NCBI GenBank assembly: GCA_023055355.1
Contig: JALJCS010000038.1
Location: forward strand, 4,340,001 to 4,404,000
Length of the DNA stretch: 64,000 bases
Source of the DNA: Agelaius tricolor
Taxonomy: Eukaryota; Chordata; Aves; Passeriformes; Icteridae
Direction: 5' to 3'
Position numbers and translations under genes: made by a program. Shown here one piece after another: positions 26,185 through 38,900 of this stretch (position 1 is its first letter; each line of letters opens with the position of its first letter). Below the pieces are notes generated by a model. The model had not been told where the DNA came from. It was given only the letters and a program-made list of their open reading frames with translations, and searched no databases.

Positions 26185-26320
26185 TTGGAGATATTTGTAA
26201 GGAGACTTGATGGGATCCCCTCTCAGTCTTCTCCAGACTAACCAGGCCCAGCTCCCGCAGCGTCCCCCCATAACGGAGATGCCCCAGAGCCCTCATCACC
26301 CTCGCGTCCGTCCAGCGGAG
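26185..26320 (-). mobile_element. CR1 LINE fragment (3' UTR region, inverted) at the NOS1AP-like promoter
   Basis: The forward strand reads GATCCCCTCTCAGTCTTCTC, then CAGGCCCAGCTCCCGCAGCG and TAACGGAGATGCCCCAGAGC, ending near CGTCCAGCGGA. This is the well-known antisense CR1 segment. It lacks the terminal CR1 tail, and its right end has gained CpGs where it meets the CpG island. It ends 280 bp from the NOS1AP-like start codon. Confidence 0.85.
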
Positions 26321-26930
26321 CATCCCGAGCGCTGCAGCCGGTGCCGGCGGCGGGGCCGGGGCGGGGCGGCCGGGCAGGGCCGGGCGGCTCCACCGCCCCC
26401 CGCATCACATGAGGGAACTTCGGGCCAATGGCGCCGCGCCGGGGCCGGGGCCCCGCTCGCTCCCGCGGACGCTCATTCAAAACGCGGCCGGGCTCTGGCG
26501 CCCGCAGCCCCGCACGGCGCCCGGGGCTCGGCGGGGCGGGCGCTGCCGGCCGCGATGCCCGGCGGGGCCGCGGGCTGAGGCGGCCGCCCGCCCGCCGCCA
26601 TGCCGGTGAAGAACCGGTACAACCTGGTGGACGATGGCTGCGACTCCCGCGTCCCGCTGCACAACGAGGAGGCCTTCCAGCACGGCATCCACTTCCAGGC
26701 CAAGGTGAGCCCCGGGCGCGCTCCCCCCGCAGCCCCCGGGCCGGGGAGCACAGCGGGCCCCGCCGGCCGCAGCCCCGAGCCCCGGGGCCCTGGCAGCCGA
26801 GCCCGGGAGGTTCCCCCGCTCCGGCCGCTGCAGGGAGGGCGCTGCGGGTCTCTGCGGGCGCGGGGTCCCCGCGGGCTGCGCTCCGCTGCTGTCCAGCCGT
26901 GCCCCCCCAGCCCTGCCACGGCTGCTCTCC
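26321..26930 (+). promoter_or_regulatory. CpG island / NOS1AP-like promoter and first exon
   Basis: CpG-dense, TATA-less sequence. GC boxes include GGGGCGGGGC at 26358-26367. An M-box/E-box TCACATGA lies at 26405-26412 and a CCAAT box at 26425-26429, about 170 bp before the ATG. The island continues into intron 1. The transcription start is inferred to lie between about 26,430 and 26,590. Confidence 0.75.
26600..26704 (+). CDS. NOS1AP-like: NOS1AP-like exon 1
   Basis: Encodes residues 1-35, starting [13 protein letters not shown] and ending HGIHFQAK. Human NOS1AP starts MPSKTKYNLVDDG. The ATG context GCCGCCATGC is a strong Kozak match. The donor GTGAGC follows at 26705. The junction after AK matches the human exon boundary as remembered. 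Confidence 0.96.
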
Positions 26931-29900
26931 AGCTCTGCAAGTGCCCCTGGGCCACGCTGGGGGAGTCTAAAGAAAACAGCAATCGGCTACGAGAGCCTTA
27001 CATTTAATGAGCGCAATCAAACAGGTTCTTGCTCTTTTCCTAGTGTTTTTGCAGCTGTGTAATCCTTAGACGCTGCCTTGGTGCTGCATTTGGGAACTGC
27101 TCTGGAATGACCCCTCTTGACAGCACCGTGGATGCTGTCCCAGGTGCTCATCCCTGCCCGATCCAATTCCTGTCCTGTCCTGCCACGGCGGGGGGACAGC
27201 TCCCTATTCCCTTGGAAACCAGCAGACTGCTTTGGGCTGCTCAGATAATAGTGCCTTACTACAGCTGACCCCTTCCCTGCATGAAAAGCTGGACCAGACA
27301 AGGTCTGCAGCCTTCAGGCATCAGAAAGAAATACTGATATTATCAGAAATTCCGTATTGATCGTGAAGAACAGCCTGGCAGCACAGCAGCACTCTCAGAA
27401 AGTGACTCCATTGGAATTGGCATTCCGTAGACAGCATGGGGAATGGGTTTATAATTCAGCTGACAAGAAGAATTGCATTTTGCTGGAGCAACTCACAGGC
27501 TCCCTTCCCCTCTTTGCAGGTGGCCTAACACAGATTAGAAATGGAATTCACGCCTGCTGTCTCCTGAGCTGGAAAGAAGGGGCATATACATTCCAATAAA
27601 GCTTTGAAATACGGATTTTGTGCCTCTTGGTTTTCCTGCTGAAAGAGCTGTAAGATTTAAGCAGGATACAGGATGAATCTGAATAGACAGCTAATCATGT
27701 ATTTTAAAAAATTTATCTTCCTTGGGGAAGAAAACATTTAATCTGTGATTTCTCTATTTAAATTAGCATTTGCTGTGCTGCAGACTGTGCTGAGGAGAAG
27801 AAAAATTCTTAATTTGATTTTTAAAAGATGGGTAGCAACTGTACCTTTAACTGAGTGAAACTGGCTTTTCAGATTGACAGGCATCCAGAGCTGGCGAGTG
27901 GATAACACCCTGTTAGGATGTGTGGGTCTGGGATGGGGTTTGCATTACCTTAGTAACATGCTTGCTCAGTTCTGCTTTACAGTCTGTCTCTTCCAATTAT
28001 GCTGCTCATTGTGGGCACATCAGTCAGTTGCCACGCTGACAATGACAAGGCTGCAGCTGGCTGCAGGTGTCTGGCACCAGGCAATCTTACTGACCACACT
28101 CCCTCTCTAATCTCCACATGCCAAACTGCCTTCCACCCCTGTAATCTTCAGGAGGTCAGCTCTGGGAGCTGCTTGTTTGGGCAGAGCTTTGTGTGCTGTT
28201 TCATGAGTTTCATGGCTCTGTGTGGGAGCACAGGTACCCAAACTCTGCAGCCAGACCAGAGCAGGGAGTTTGAAAGAATCTCCTCCAGCTCAGCAGTCCC
28301 ATCTGTCCTCTTGCCCCAATTAATTTGTCATTAGGAGCATGGCCTGTTCCTCACTGCAGCTCTGCTGCTGGCAGACAAAAGGCCAGCCAGCTGCAAGGAG
28401 CTCATCTGGATTACCAGTGACTGTCCTGACAGCCAGCAGAGCAGGGAGGGAGATCTGCACACCAAAGAGGCCACAGATCACAGCAACACAGCTCTGGCCT
28501 CCCCACCAGCCCAGAGGGAAGCCCTGGCTCTGCTGCTCCCCTCCCTGCTGCCCTCAAGCTCTCGTGCTCTGAGCTTGGTTCTCCTGTGGTTTACCAAATG
28601 CTATAGATGAACTTAACTGCTCTTAAAAATGCCATTTGCAAAGGCATTTACAGAAGCAGCAGCAAAGCCAGATGACCTTTCAGATTGCTTGTGGTGTTTA
28701 TTTCAAAGCAGGAGAAAGAGCACTAAAGACTGAGCCAGGAGAGCTCATCTCTGAAAGCCCTTTTAAGCAGACATTTTACAAGATAAAACCCATTGCAATC
28801 TGCAAGCAGTACAGTGGAGAAATAAATCCAGAACTGTCAGTAACAGCAAACCTATGGGACTGTTCTGGGGAATTATTTTGTTCCTGTTCACATATATAAT
28901 ATCACCCTGAATGTTTGCAGGGGCCTCCTGATTAGCTGCTCCTTTTCCTCTCCACAAGGGAACAACTTCCAGAAAACCAACAGTTTGTAACCACACACTA
29001 AAAACCAGACAAGTTCACGAACCAATGCTCCTGGGAGGGTCACTAAACTCTGTGAACTGGCCTCAGTCCCCACACTGACAGCAGAGATGGGCTGTGTTTC
29101 CCTGGGGGAGCTGATGGACCCCACTGGGCCCCAGCAGCACCAAATCCAGCAGCTGCCCTCAGCTGCCAGGGCCACTCCCAGCACATGCTGTCATCACCCT
29201 CTCACTCTGTGACATTCTCCCTGTCCTCCCCAACGTGCCCTGGGCGTGCAGGGCTTCCCTCAGAGCTGAGCCACAGCACTCCACAGCATCAGCAGCCTTT
29301 GCTCCCCATGACTGTCCAGGACACCACACATTTCCTCATTGCCAAGGCTGAGCTGGCAGCTCTGTGCCTCCTCCCCTTGGCAGCACAGGGCACTCCAGTG
29401 CAGCCGTGCTGTGCCATGTGTGCCACCACCATGTGCTGTCACCGTGTGCCACCCCCGGTGCCACCGGGCAGCAGCTGCTGCCTCCTGCCAACGGGTGCAC
29501 CAGCAGGTTCTGCTTTGGCACACGAGGGGAGAGAACAGCAGCACAGGAGGGACAAATGCAGCAGCAGGAAGCTGCCCCTGGGTGTTCTGTGATACCCCGT
29601 GGAGCACGGGCAGTGTGCTGCCATTCCTTGTCAGGAGAACGGGCAGCCAGCTCGAGGAGCTGGAGCTGTGGTGCAGGGCTGGAGCTGGAGCTGATGGGAT
29701 CCTGCCATCTGCCATGTCTCAGACCCCAGTGAGGGACTCTGCTAGGACTGGTGCAGACACTGGAATGCAGACACCCAACCCCAAGCAGTTTGGTAAGGGC
29801 CGCAGCTCCCCTAAGCAGGGTTGTAGGACACAGATTTGGGTGGGTTTGCCAGGATTCTGCAGACAGCTGAGCTGGTCCAACCAAGCAGGGACAGCAGTAT

Positions 29901-32900
29901 CAAGAGTTAACATGGTCCAGACTGAAAACTTAAGCTAGAATCACAAGGCTGTCCCAGGAAAGGTGTTTGCTGCACATCCTGGAAGCTTTACAGCTCTTGT
30001 GTGCTTTCAGTTTTGAGCAGGTGTAGTAAGGAGGAACAAAGGATAGACAGTCCCATTTTCAGACTCACAGGATCATGACTCAATTAGCAGCAGACATCAT
30101 CCTGCAGAGCACTGGTAAAGGCACATCCAGAACCTGAATGAGGTCAGAGCCTCAGAAATCCCCCAATCTCAGAAATCCCCAACTTGATAACATTATCTCC
30201 AGCAGATATTCCTATCCTGTCCTGGCTCAAAGGAGTCCAGGCAAGGAGGGAGTAAATACAGGAGGAATGCTGTGTGTTTTGAAGAAGCCCCCCATGAAGG
30301 TGTGCATTACAGCCCAGCCATCTCACGTTGTGTCTTTCAGTACATCGGGAGCTTGGACGTGCCCAGGCCCAACAGCCGCGTGGAGATCGTGGCAGCCATG
30401 AGGAGGATCCGGGTGAGTTCAGAGCAGCTGAGCCCACACAGGGTTAAAGCTTGCACTCCCCAGAGTGACTTGGTTGCAATCTACTGCTCCACATCCCCTC
30501 CAGCCCTTCCTATCTGGAGCTCAAATCTCAGCCCAGTCAGGTTTGCAACAAGCTTCCCCAGAAATTCTCAAGGCATCTTAGCATAGGCCCATCCTGTGCT
30601 CTCTGTAAAGAGATCTGTTATCACAACTCAAGTGTAACCCCCTCTCCTGTGCTGAGCAGCCATGGGGCTTCTCCTTGAACCTAAGAGATTTATTTAGCCT
30701 GTTTGGAATTTTGTGTGCGTGAAGAATAAGCTGGACACAATGTGCCTCACCAAAGCACTTGAGTTCCTTGACAGTTCCAAATATATTGTGTTATATATTG
30801 AAATATCAGTGCCCTGACAGGTGTGATTGATGTAAATCCCATCTGACTAGACTGTGGATTCTGCTGCTCCTAGAATAATTTGCTGCTTTCCCCATGCTCC
30901 AGTACAGTTTTACAGTTCCTGTTTCTCATCACCAAGGCTGCTCTCTTCCTGCTCTGCCCCTTTATTCTGCAGCGCAGCCTGTGAATGGTCCCCAGATTTA
31001 GCTGTGATTAGCAGGGTTGGGTGGCTTACATCTGCTTCGTGTATAACCAGTTCAAGTGCATCTCCCCCAAAAGGCAGTGCAGCTGTTGTGTCTGGCTGAA
31101 ATTTTGCAGGGGTCTTAATTCTGAGGCTGTTCATATGTCTCACATCAGCTGAAGCAAGTTTGAGAATCTTCCATTTAAAGCTTTGAAGGGATTATCCTAT
31201 TTCCCCCCCTTCCCCCACACTGTTTAACCATCTAATTTTCCTTTAGAATAGTGTTTTTTAAACTTAGCCTGTAACTGGCTGGGGAGCTGATGTATTCATC
31301 TCCAGCCAAGCTTAGAAATGACATTCCCCTCCCTTTGCCTGCTCAGACTATTAGCACAGCTCTTGCTCAGAACACAGCTCAGCAGCAGTCTAAATTGCCT
31401 GGTTATTTATGGAACAGGTGAATATCTGTAGGAAGTAAAAGCAATAGGTGAGGACTACCTGGGCAGTTCAGGTGCTGGGATAATTATTGGCAATTTTTCA
31501 TCTCAATCAATATTTATCATCAGATTTGACACTGCACTTCTGCTGATCTATGACACCCTTGTAAGAAAAAGCAAACAGTATTTTAATATCACTCAAAATA
31601 AAGTGTCACATTCTGTTTTCACACCTGCTATTGCCACAGTGGTACCTAGCTCAGAGCCTTGGCAGTGCAATAGCATCCTTGAGTACCACAAGAAACATGT
31701 GAAAAACCCATTCTGCATTCCTGGGTGCCGTCACTTAATCTTGTCACACAGGATTTTTAAAGTAGGCATCCAGTAATCTATACTGAGTTTTTAATCTTGG
31801 AAGCCTATTCCAAAAAGGGAGGGCTTCCCTTTTCATGTGCACATTGTACAGCAGGATCTTATTCAGACACTTCCTGGCTGCTGAGCGGAAGATGCTCCTC
31901 TATTGAAGATAGTTAATTGGCACTGATCCTTAATTAGAGCATAAAGAATGAACTGGGAGGTCTTTGAAGAGAATTCTGGTGCACAGAGTACCCAACCTAG
32001 GAACTGAGGGAAGATGGGGGTTATTTATGTAGCATTCATTTGCATGCAGAGGCCTTGTCTGTACCAGAGTTTTTTCCCATGGACTCTCAGCAGCACCAGT
32101 TACAACTGGGAGGAAACAGTGGAAGAAGCTCTTGGGGGAAATGAGTATTTTGTTCCTATGTTATTGTGAGTGGCAGTGCCTGTTTGCAGTGCAAGAGTGA
32201 GTAAGGTCCCACAGCCCTGCCAAGTGTTGGCAGGGGCATGTCGTGGTGAAGCTTTCATCCTTTGTGCACTCCAGTGTTCCACTGGAATTCTCCACTGGAG
32301 CAGAAGAGAAAAGTTGTGCAGTACAAGCCCCAGCAGAGCATTCCCTGTTCTCCCTGTGCCATGGGAGGAGTGGGAGCCATCCTGGTGCTGTTGGAGCCAG
32401 CCCACGGCTCAGGAGGGCTCTTACTCACTGCTTGTGCTGCTCCAGAGCGAGCAGGGAGGAGGATGAGGAGTCACAGCTCTCTTTCCCAGGCTGTGTCAGA
32501 GCTGCTTGCTCTGATTACTCCTCAGTAAATGGACACAAGTGCCAAAACTGCCTTGGGGGAAAAGCTTCCAGCTGCTGAGGACTCCAGATGTCCTGAGAGG
32601 GTCCTAAGGAGAGCAGCACCAGGTGATGAGTCTGCTCCAAAACCCCTGTTCTGGGTTTTGTACTGGGCTCTTTTGCCAGTCACACGTGAATGATACCAGG
32701 ATTTTGGATCAGTGGGATTCTCCATGTGCAAGCAGAGCACTGTGCCTGCAGACTTCAGGACATTACTCCCAGACAGCCTCAAATAACAAGTTTTAGCATC
32801 AGCCTGCTGAAATCGTGACCTGCTCTTTGGCAGTAGGTATTTGAGGTGCAGTCTCTTAGTAAAGCTTAAACCCATATTCTGGGCTGAATGGATGCTTGTA

Positions 32901-35900
32901 GAATTGCCAGCAATACTCCATTAGTCACACATTAGATCCCATTTCATAACAGACTGGAAAGCCTTGTCTCATCATGTTCTATGCTTCCACTGGAGAGAAT
33001 GCAAATGCAGTAGGTAGAACAGGGAAGCTGCTGTTCTTAGCTTTCCATTATGCAGAGCTAGACAACTTTAAGTTTGCTAATCCTCCCAGTGGATTATTAG
33101 CTGCCTACAGCTGCCATGTTGTTATTATATGATCAGAGTTCACGCTAATCCCTCTACCTCTTGCCCTGGCAGGGGAGGTGATGAAATGGGTTTGCAGCTT
33201 GGATAAATACACTGGACCCTGACAGGCACAGCGAGGGCCTGCTCAGGAGACTCCAATTCATCTCAGAGCTCCAAGCACCCCGGGCAGGTGTTCCCCCACC
33301 TCCCAGGGAGCAGCATCTGCTGCCTGCAGCTGCCCCAGGCCATCCAGGCCTGGGTGTCTGGCAGCTCCTGTGCTCTGTCAGCGCTCTGGTGGAGCTGCCT
33401 TCTGCTGGAGTGGATCCCTCTGCAGGTACTGGAGCCTCCTCAGCACTCCAGGGAGTTTATGTACAAATCAAGATCTTTCCTCCTCACAATTCAAGTGGTA
33501 GTTAATGTGAAGATGGGTTTTGTAAAACACAAGCCACTTCCTTGAAGCTGCTGAGGTTGTTTGGAAAACCTTAGCCAGGGAATGGATGGCTTCGAGTTCA
33601 GGGTTAACATCACCACACGTCCTGCATGCATTCCCCAGAGCCAGCACTGACCAGAGCAGAAGGTCACCCTCAGTCCAGCATTTCACAGCCAGCTGAGCAG
33701 GCCTAGTGCTGCTATTTTGAGTGCTGAGCTGTACCAGGACACAGTAGGAGTGAGTGACAAAGCCTGTCACCCCCACAGACAGCCTGCTGCCAGCAATTCC
33801 CCAAGATACTCTCTTTGTCTACCTTCAAGGCACAGAATCAGTTTCCCTGGAGTCTGCTTGTAAGGATCTCTGAAGCCTACAAATTCCATTCTGTTTGGAA
33901 GGTTTAGCTTGGACCTGTGCAGGTATTGACACTGAGAAAGAAGCCAGATGTTGGATTATTTAATCATTCTATAAGGGAACAGCCAACTGGTGCTGTGCCT
34001 ATCCAAACACCAGGATGAGCAAACAGGCAGGCATCCAGAGTAATGTGTCTTCTGTTACCTCCACTTTTCTTGGGCTTAATTGAATTGAGAAGCCATTTTC
34101 CCCAGAGTCCAGTGTGCCAGAGAAACAGAAACATTTATAAATCTCAGTGCAGGATACATGAGAAATGCCTGAGCTCTCCTTGGAATGAGAACTGGGTTCT
34201 CACTTCAGCCTCCCTCTTATCCTGATCATTCTTGCTGCATCCATCTTTGAGCAGAGCCTCAGCTCTTTGCAGTTTCTCCACACAGCACTTGAGTGAGGAG
34301 GTGCAATCCAGCCACACTGTAAGTCAGACTGACTGCCAAGCATCAACTGGTGGTGTTGAAGTGTGACATGACAGCAATTTAAATCAGGATGAGTAAGTTA
34401 CAGTCCTGCTGCACAAACTTGTGAAGCAGAGGCAGCAGGGAAGCTGCAGGGAACCTGTCTGTGCACTCCAGAGCTCCCAGCCCCAGAGCTGGGCTGGCTC
34501 ACACAGCACCTCTCACTTAAGGCCCTGCCAGGCTGTAAATTCCAACAGTCCAGGAGCAAATATGAGTGGGATTTATCTGCTCTTCCTACAGAAGGAGAGG
34601 AACCAGGTGGACAGATGGCAGAGGGCAGGAAGACTGCCTTCAGCCCTCTCAGTTTAATTTAATACTGTGTGACAGGTTTCAGAGATAGAGATGTTTCATG
34701 GGCTTGTCCATGAGATTGTTCTAGAACACAGCTCCCTCAGTTTTCCCAGGCAGGCAAAAGTTCACCTAGAAACTGCTGCATGGATTCCTCTGACATACTC
34801 TGCCTATAAGCCCTTCCTGGGTTATTGTGCTCAGAGCTATGCTCTATGTTTTCCTGCCAGTTTCATGTTAATCTGAGCTGGAGCTGTGATCAGAACTAAA
34901 AAAAGGGAGGAGCTGAACTCCCAGCTGGGTTTCTTGGTCAGTCTCTGCAGCCTCTCCCTCTGTAATGAAGGTATTTGGTCAGCTGTAGCTGAGGCACAGC
35001 CTCAGACATGGAAGTGCAAACTGCTGGAGCACTTGGAGCCCTTGCCCTGGGGTACAGAGCTGTGTAGCTGGCGCCAGGAGCTGTTGTTGTTGGGTGGGAG
35101 TTTGTTCTGCTGCAGTTCCTGGAGGGTTTTCCCTTTCAGCCTCTTTGGAAGAGCATCCAGAGCTCAGCTAATGATAGCCCTGGGCTGTGGCAGACAACAA
35201 ACCTAGTATCCTAAAATACTTCAGCAGCCTCAGACTGCTGGGGTGGACCTTTCTTTAGTTCTCAGAACTCCATGCACCTTCCTTGCATTTACAGGAGGAT
35301 AAACAGTGACAGTTCTGACAAGGTTAGAGTGTGAAACACAGGCATCTCTTCCTCCTTCTCCCCCACACTAAGACATACCTTCCTTGCCTCTCTGGAGAAC
35401 CCTGCAAGGGTTGTTTACCCTGCTGAGTGTTAGACACAGCCCATGGCCTCCAGGAGAGGGCTGTGGCAGCCAAACCAACATACACAAGCATGTACAAACT
35501 TGCTCTGGCACCTTCTGCAGCATGTCTGGTGTCAGTTGTGACTCTTCTCCAAAGCAGAGGTCTAAGAAGGGCTCTGCAGCTTTCCACAGGCAGTACATGA
35601 TCAGCCCACAGGGCTGCTCAGCTCCAGAAACACCAGTTACTCTCAGGGTTCCCATCCATGAGACCAGGCATCTCAACCACTTTAAGGTTCCTACCACACA
35701 AGATTAAGCTAATTGGGTTTACCTTTCCAGGCCCTGGCAAAATACAGCAAGTGTTTTCAGGATAGTAATTAAATGTTAATTGCAGCTAAGTTTAGCCCTA
35801 ATGCCTCATTAGTTTGTTTTTCTGTTTGTTGCATCTCTAGCAGAGTCTCCTGCACAGGGCTGGGATCAGGCTGGGCTTCCCAGGAGGCAGGAGTCCCACC

Positions 35901-38900
35901 ACGAGCTCTGAGGGTCTCTGAGCCTTGCCAGGAGGCCCAGGGCAGGCAGCACTGAAACCAGCACAGTCACTGCACAGCTCTGCTGCCAAGCATTCTGCTG
36001 CTCCACACTGCAAATGGCCCCCAGGTTTGGCTCCCCAGTCTGTGTTCTGCTCTTTAGGAAGATGAAGCATGACAGGGATGCCACCTCACCCTGAGGGATG
36101 GCAGACACATGATGGGTCTTACCTGCAGCAGCACAGGATGCTGAGGGAGCTGAGCCCTCTGGCAGAATGTCTGGCAGGAATCCATTTCTCCAGGCAAAAC
36201 AAGTGGCTGCAGCCTCCCAGGCACTGCTCCTGACCCTGCTCCCATCCTGCTCTGAGCTCTGCAGCCTCCCAGGCACTGCTCCTGACCCTGCTCTGAGTCC
36301 TGCAGCCTCCCAGGCACTGTTCCTGACCCTGCTCCCATCCTGCTCTGAGCTCTGCAGCCTCCCAGGCACTGCTCCTGACCCTGCTCTGAGCTCTGCAGCC
36401 TCCCAGGCACTGCTCCTGACCCTGCTCTGAGTCCTGCAGCCTCCCAGGCACTGCTCCTGACCCTGCTCCCATCCTGCTCTGAGCTCTGCAGCCCCAGTTA
36501 GCCCAAACACCAGCTGGGACAAGCTCTCCCTGAGCTCCCTTGCCATGAGCCCCAGGCAGGGTGGGCCCTGCAGGTGCAGCCCCTTGGGCCTCTCTGCAGG
36601 TGTTCCCTGGTCACCTGGACAGGCTCTGGTGTGCTCCATGCTTTCCTAGCCTTACAAAAGACTCATTAAAATGTGGAAGCTGGCTTTCTAGAAAAATTGA
36701 GTCTGCCTTGTCTCAGACAAACCCAAGCTTGTTTTACCCATTTTCTGCTGTTTGTATTATCTTAAAACAAAGGGAAGAAGCTCTTAATGAGCTGTTTCTG
36801 CAGTGGCATGGTGCACAGTGTTTCTAGGCAGCATTGTGTGATGTGCTGGAGAACTGACTATGCTCTGTGTGTCTTGAGTGGGAGGAGAGGAAAAAACACC
36901 TCTGAGATTACACAAGAATCCAACCTTCTGCTCACTGCTTGGGGGGTCTCACCGTACAATGGAGCTGCCCACCACTGACTTAGAAACTCCTGCAGATTTC
37001 CACCCTGCTCATCTCCAGCCCTGAATCACCTCTGGACTTCCTGCCACAGAATAATGAGTTACCTTCTGTCACTTGACCTCTGAGCTGAAATGAGTGGGAC
37101 TGGTCAAGCTGTGAACACAGGCCACTGTGCCAGAGGACAGCTGAGGGCATTTTTGGTAGCCACATTTCATGACCCAGTTTTTGAGGAGTGGCTGGTGACT
37201 GAGATGCTTCAGTTCCTCTGCCCTGTTCAGAGTGCACAGTGCAGGGTTGATAACAGATGGGTGGAGGGATCAGGCAGTGAAATGTGTCAGCTCCAGGCAG
37301 CAGTGACCTTTCTGCCTTCCTCAGAGCCCTCAGAGCCCCTTGGCTTCTCCAGCGAGGGGGTGGAACCAGTCAGGCACATTAATTCTGTTTTGCATAAGAG
37401 TCATGGTGGATTGGAGTTTAGTTGAAGGCTAATAAAAGCAGCATTTAAATGGATAAAAGCTAAATTAAAATGTTAGTGCTAAATAGAACAAGACAGATCT
37501 TTTTGTCTGATGCTGAATCTTGGCAATGAAGCAGGTACCTTTTAATTGTAAAATAAAGTGGCTTTAACAGTATTATCATTATATTACTGAAGCATTTAAT
37601 TTCCCTAGCTAAAATATCACCATATGAGATCTCTGCAAAGCTTTTATCTAGTTTGAAATAAAGAGACTTTTTCACCAATTATGTTGCTGGTTGTAGAGTA
37701 TTACAGAGATGAAATATAATGGCTTTCAAATTACATTCTGGTGAAGAACACTCAGCCACGACTCAAAGCTGCTTCTTTGTTGGTGCCTGAAAAAATGTAA
37801 TTGAGAAGGTAACCAGAGTGCAGAGAGCACATTGGATTGGCTTGGTAACAAGGAGCTGCCTAAATCTGAGTGGCAGCTGCAGGGGCACAGAGCTGGGGCA
37901 GAGACCCTCCCTGTCCACCAATACAAGTCCAGCAGAGCAGGGTGATGTGTTTCAGGAACAAAACAGAATAACCCATGAAGATACAAACACTTAAATCTGT
38001 CCCGTGAGTCTCTCTCTGTGCAGAGAAAAGTCTGAAAACAGTCACCCTGTGGCTACAGCGTGATCCTGATGCTTTGCCTGAGCTCTGTTCTCAGGTGGAG
38101 GCAGCCAGGGCACAGAGTGGGTGCTCCTGTGGGTGCTGCCTTGATTTTGTCACATGCAGGGCCCTTTGTACTTCCCTGATCAGTGTTCTGAGCAGAGGGA
38201 CCCTGAGGGACTGGGACCACAAAGGCAAATCCAGCCCAGGAAAATAAGATTTGCTAACAATAGCTTGGTTCTGCACTTGCTTTCTTCAATCTGCTTTTGC
38301 TCTGTATGAATGAGGCCTGAGGACAGAAAGAATCTGTGCTACTTTACATAGTACTTTGACAAGCTACTTCGTGTTTTGACCAAATAACAGTGTGATAAAT
38401 CTAAGGCATAAAAGTCTTGAATGGCTCCCTGGAAGGAAGGATGCTTTGATGAGTGAGCAGGGATTTTTTAAAGGCATTATGGAATGGTTTTCTTTCTTTC
38501 CTGCAGCAGTGATTAGACATTATTTAAATGTCTTTTCCCTGGACCAGATGGGTTGTTTGGACTAATTGGCAGCTGCCTGACAGCTTTCAGGACACCTGAG
38601 TCACTTCCCACTTCCTCCACCCTTCTGTCCCTGCTGCTGCAGAGATCCTGCCTGGGTAGCTGTGCTGGAGGGCAGGATGTGGCCCTGTGCATTGAAGGAG
38701 CACCCCAGGCCAGGGCCCCAAATCACCCTGTTCCCTGCACAGCCAGGTCCAATGTACTCCCTGGCATCCCACCAAACCCTCTGAGCTCCAGGCTTTTCCT
38801 CCTAAAAATCAGATTATTTTTGTCAGATGAAGAAGAGCAGAGTGTTCAGGCCAGGTGCAGTGTGGTGAGGATGAGGCAGTCACAGCTGCCTCAGGAGGGT

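Noticed and set aside
36209..36487. CRISPR-like repeat array
   Set aside because: The units are contiguous minisatellite copies without unique spacers, in a vertebrate intron.
35866..36639. Minus-strand frame of about 257 codons with [11 protein letters not shown] repeats
   Set aside because: It results from translating the 52/41-bp minisatellite. The array is also open in other frames, and there are no splice sites or family match.
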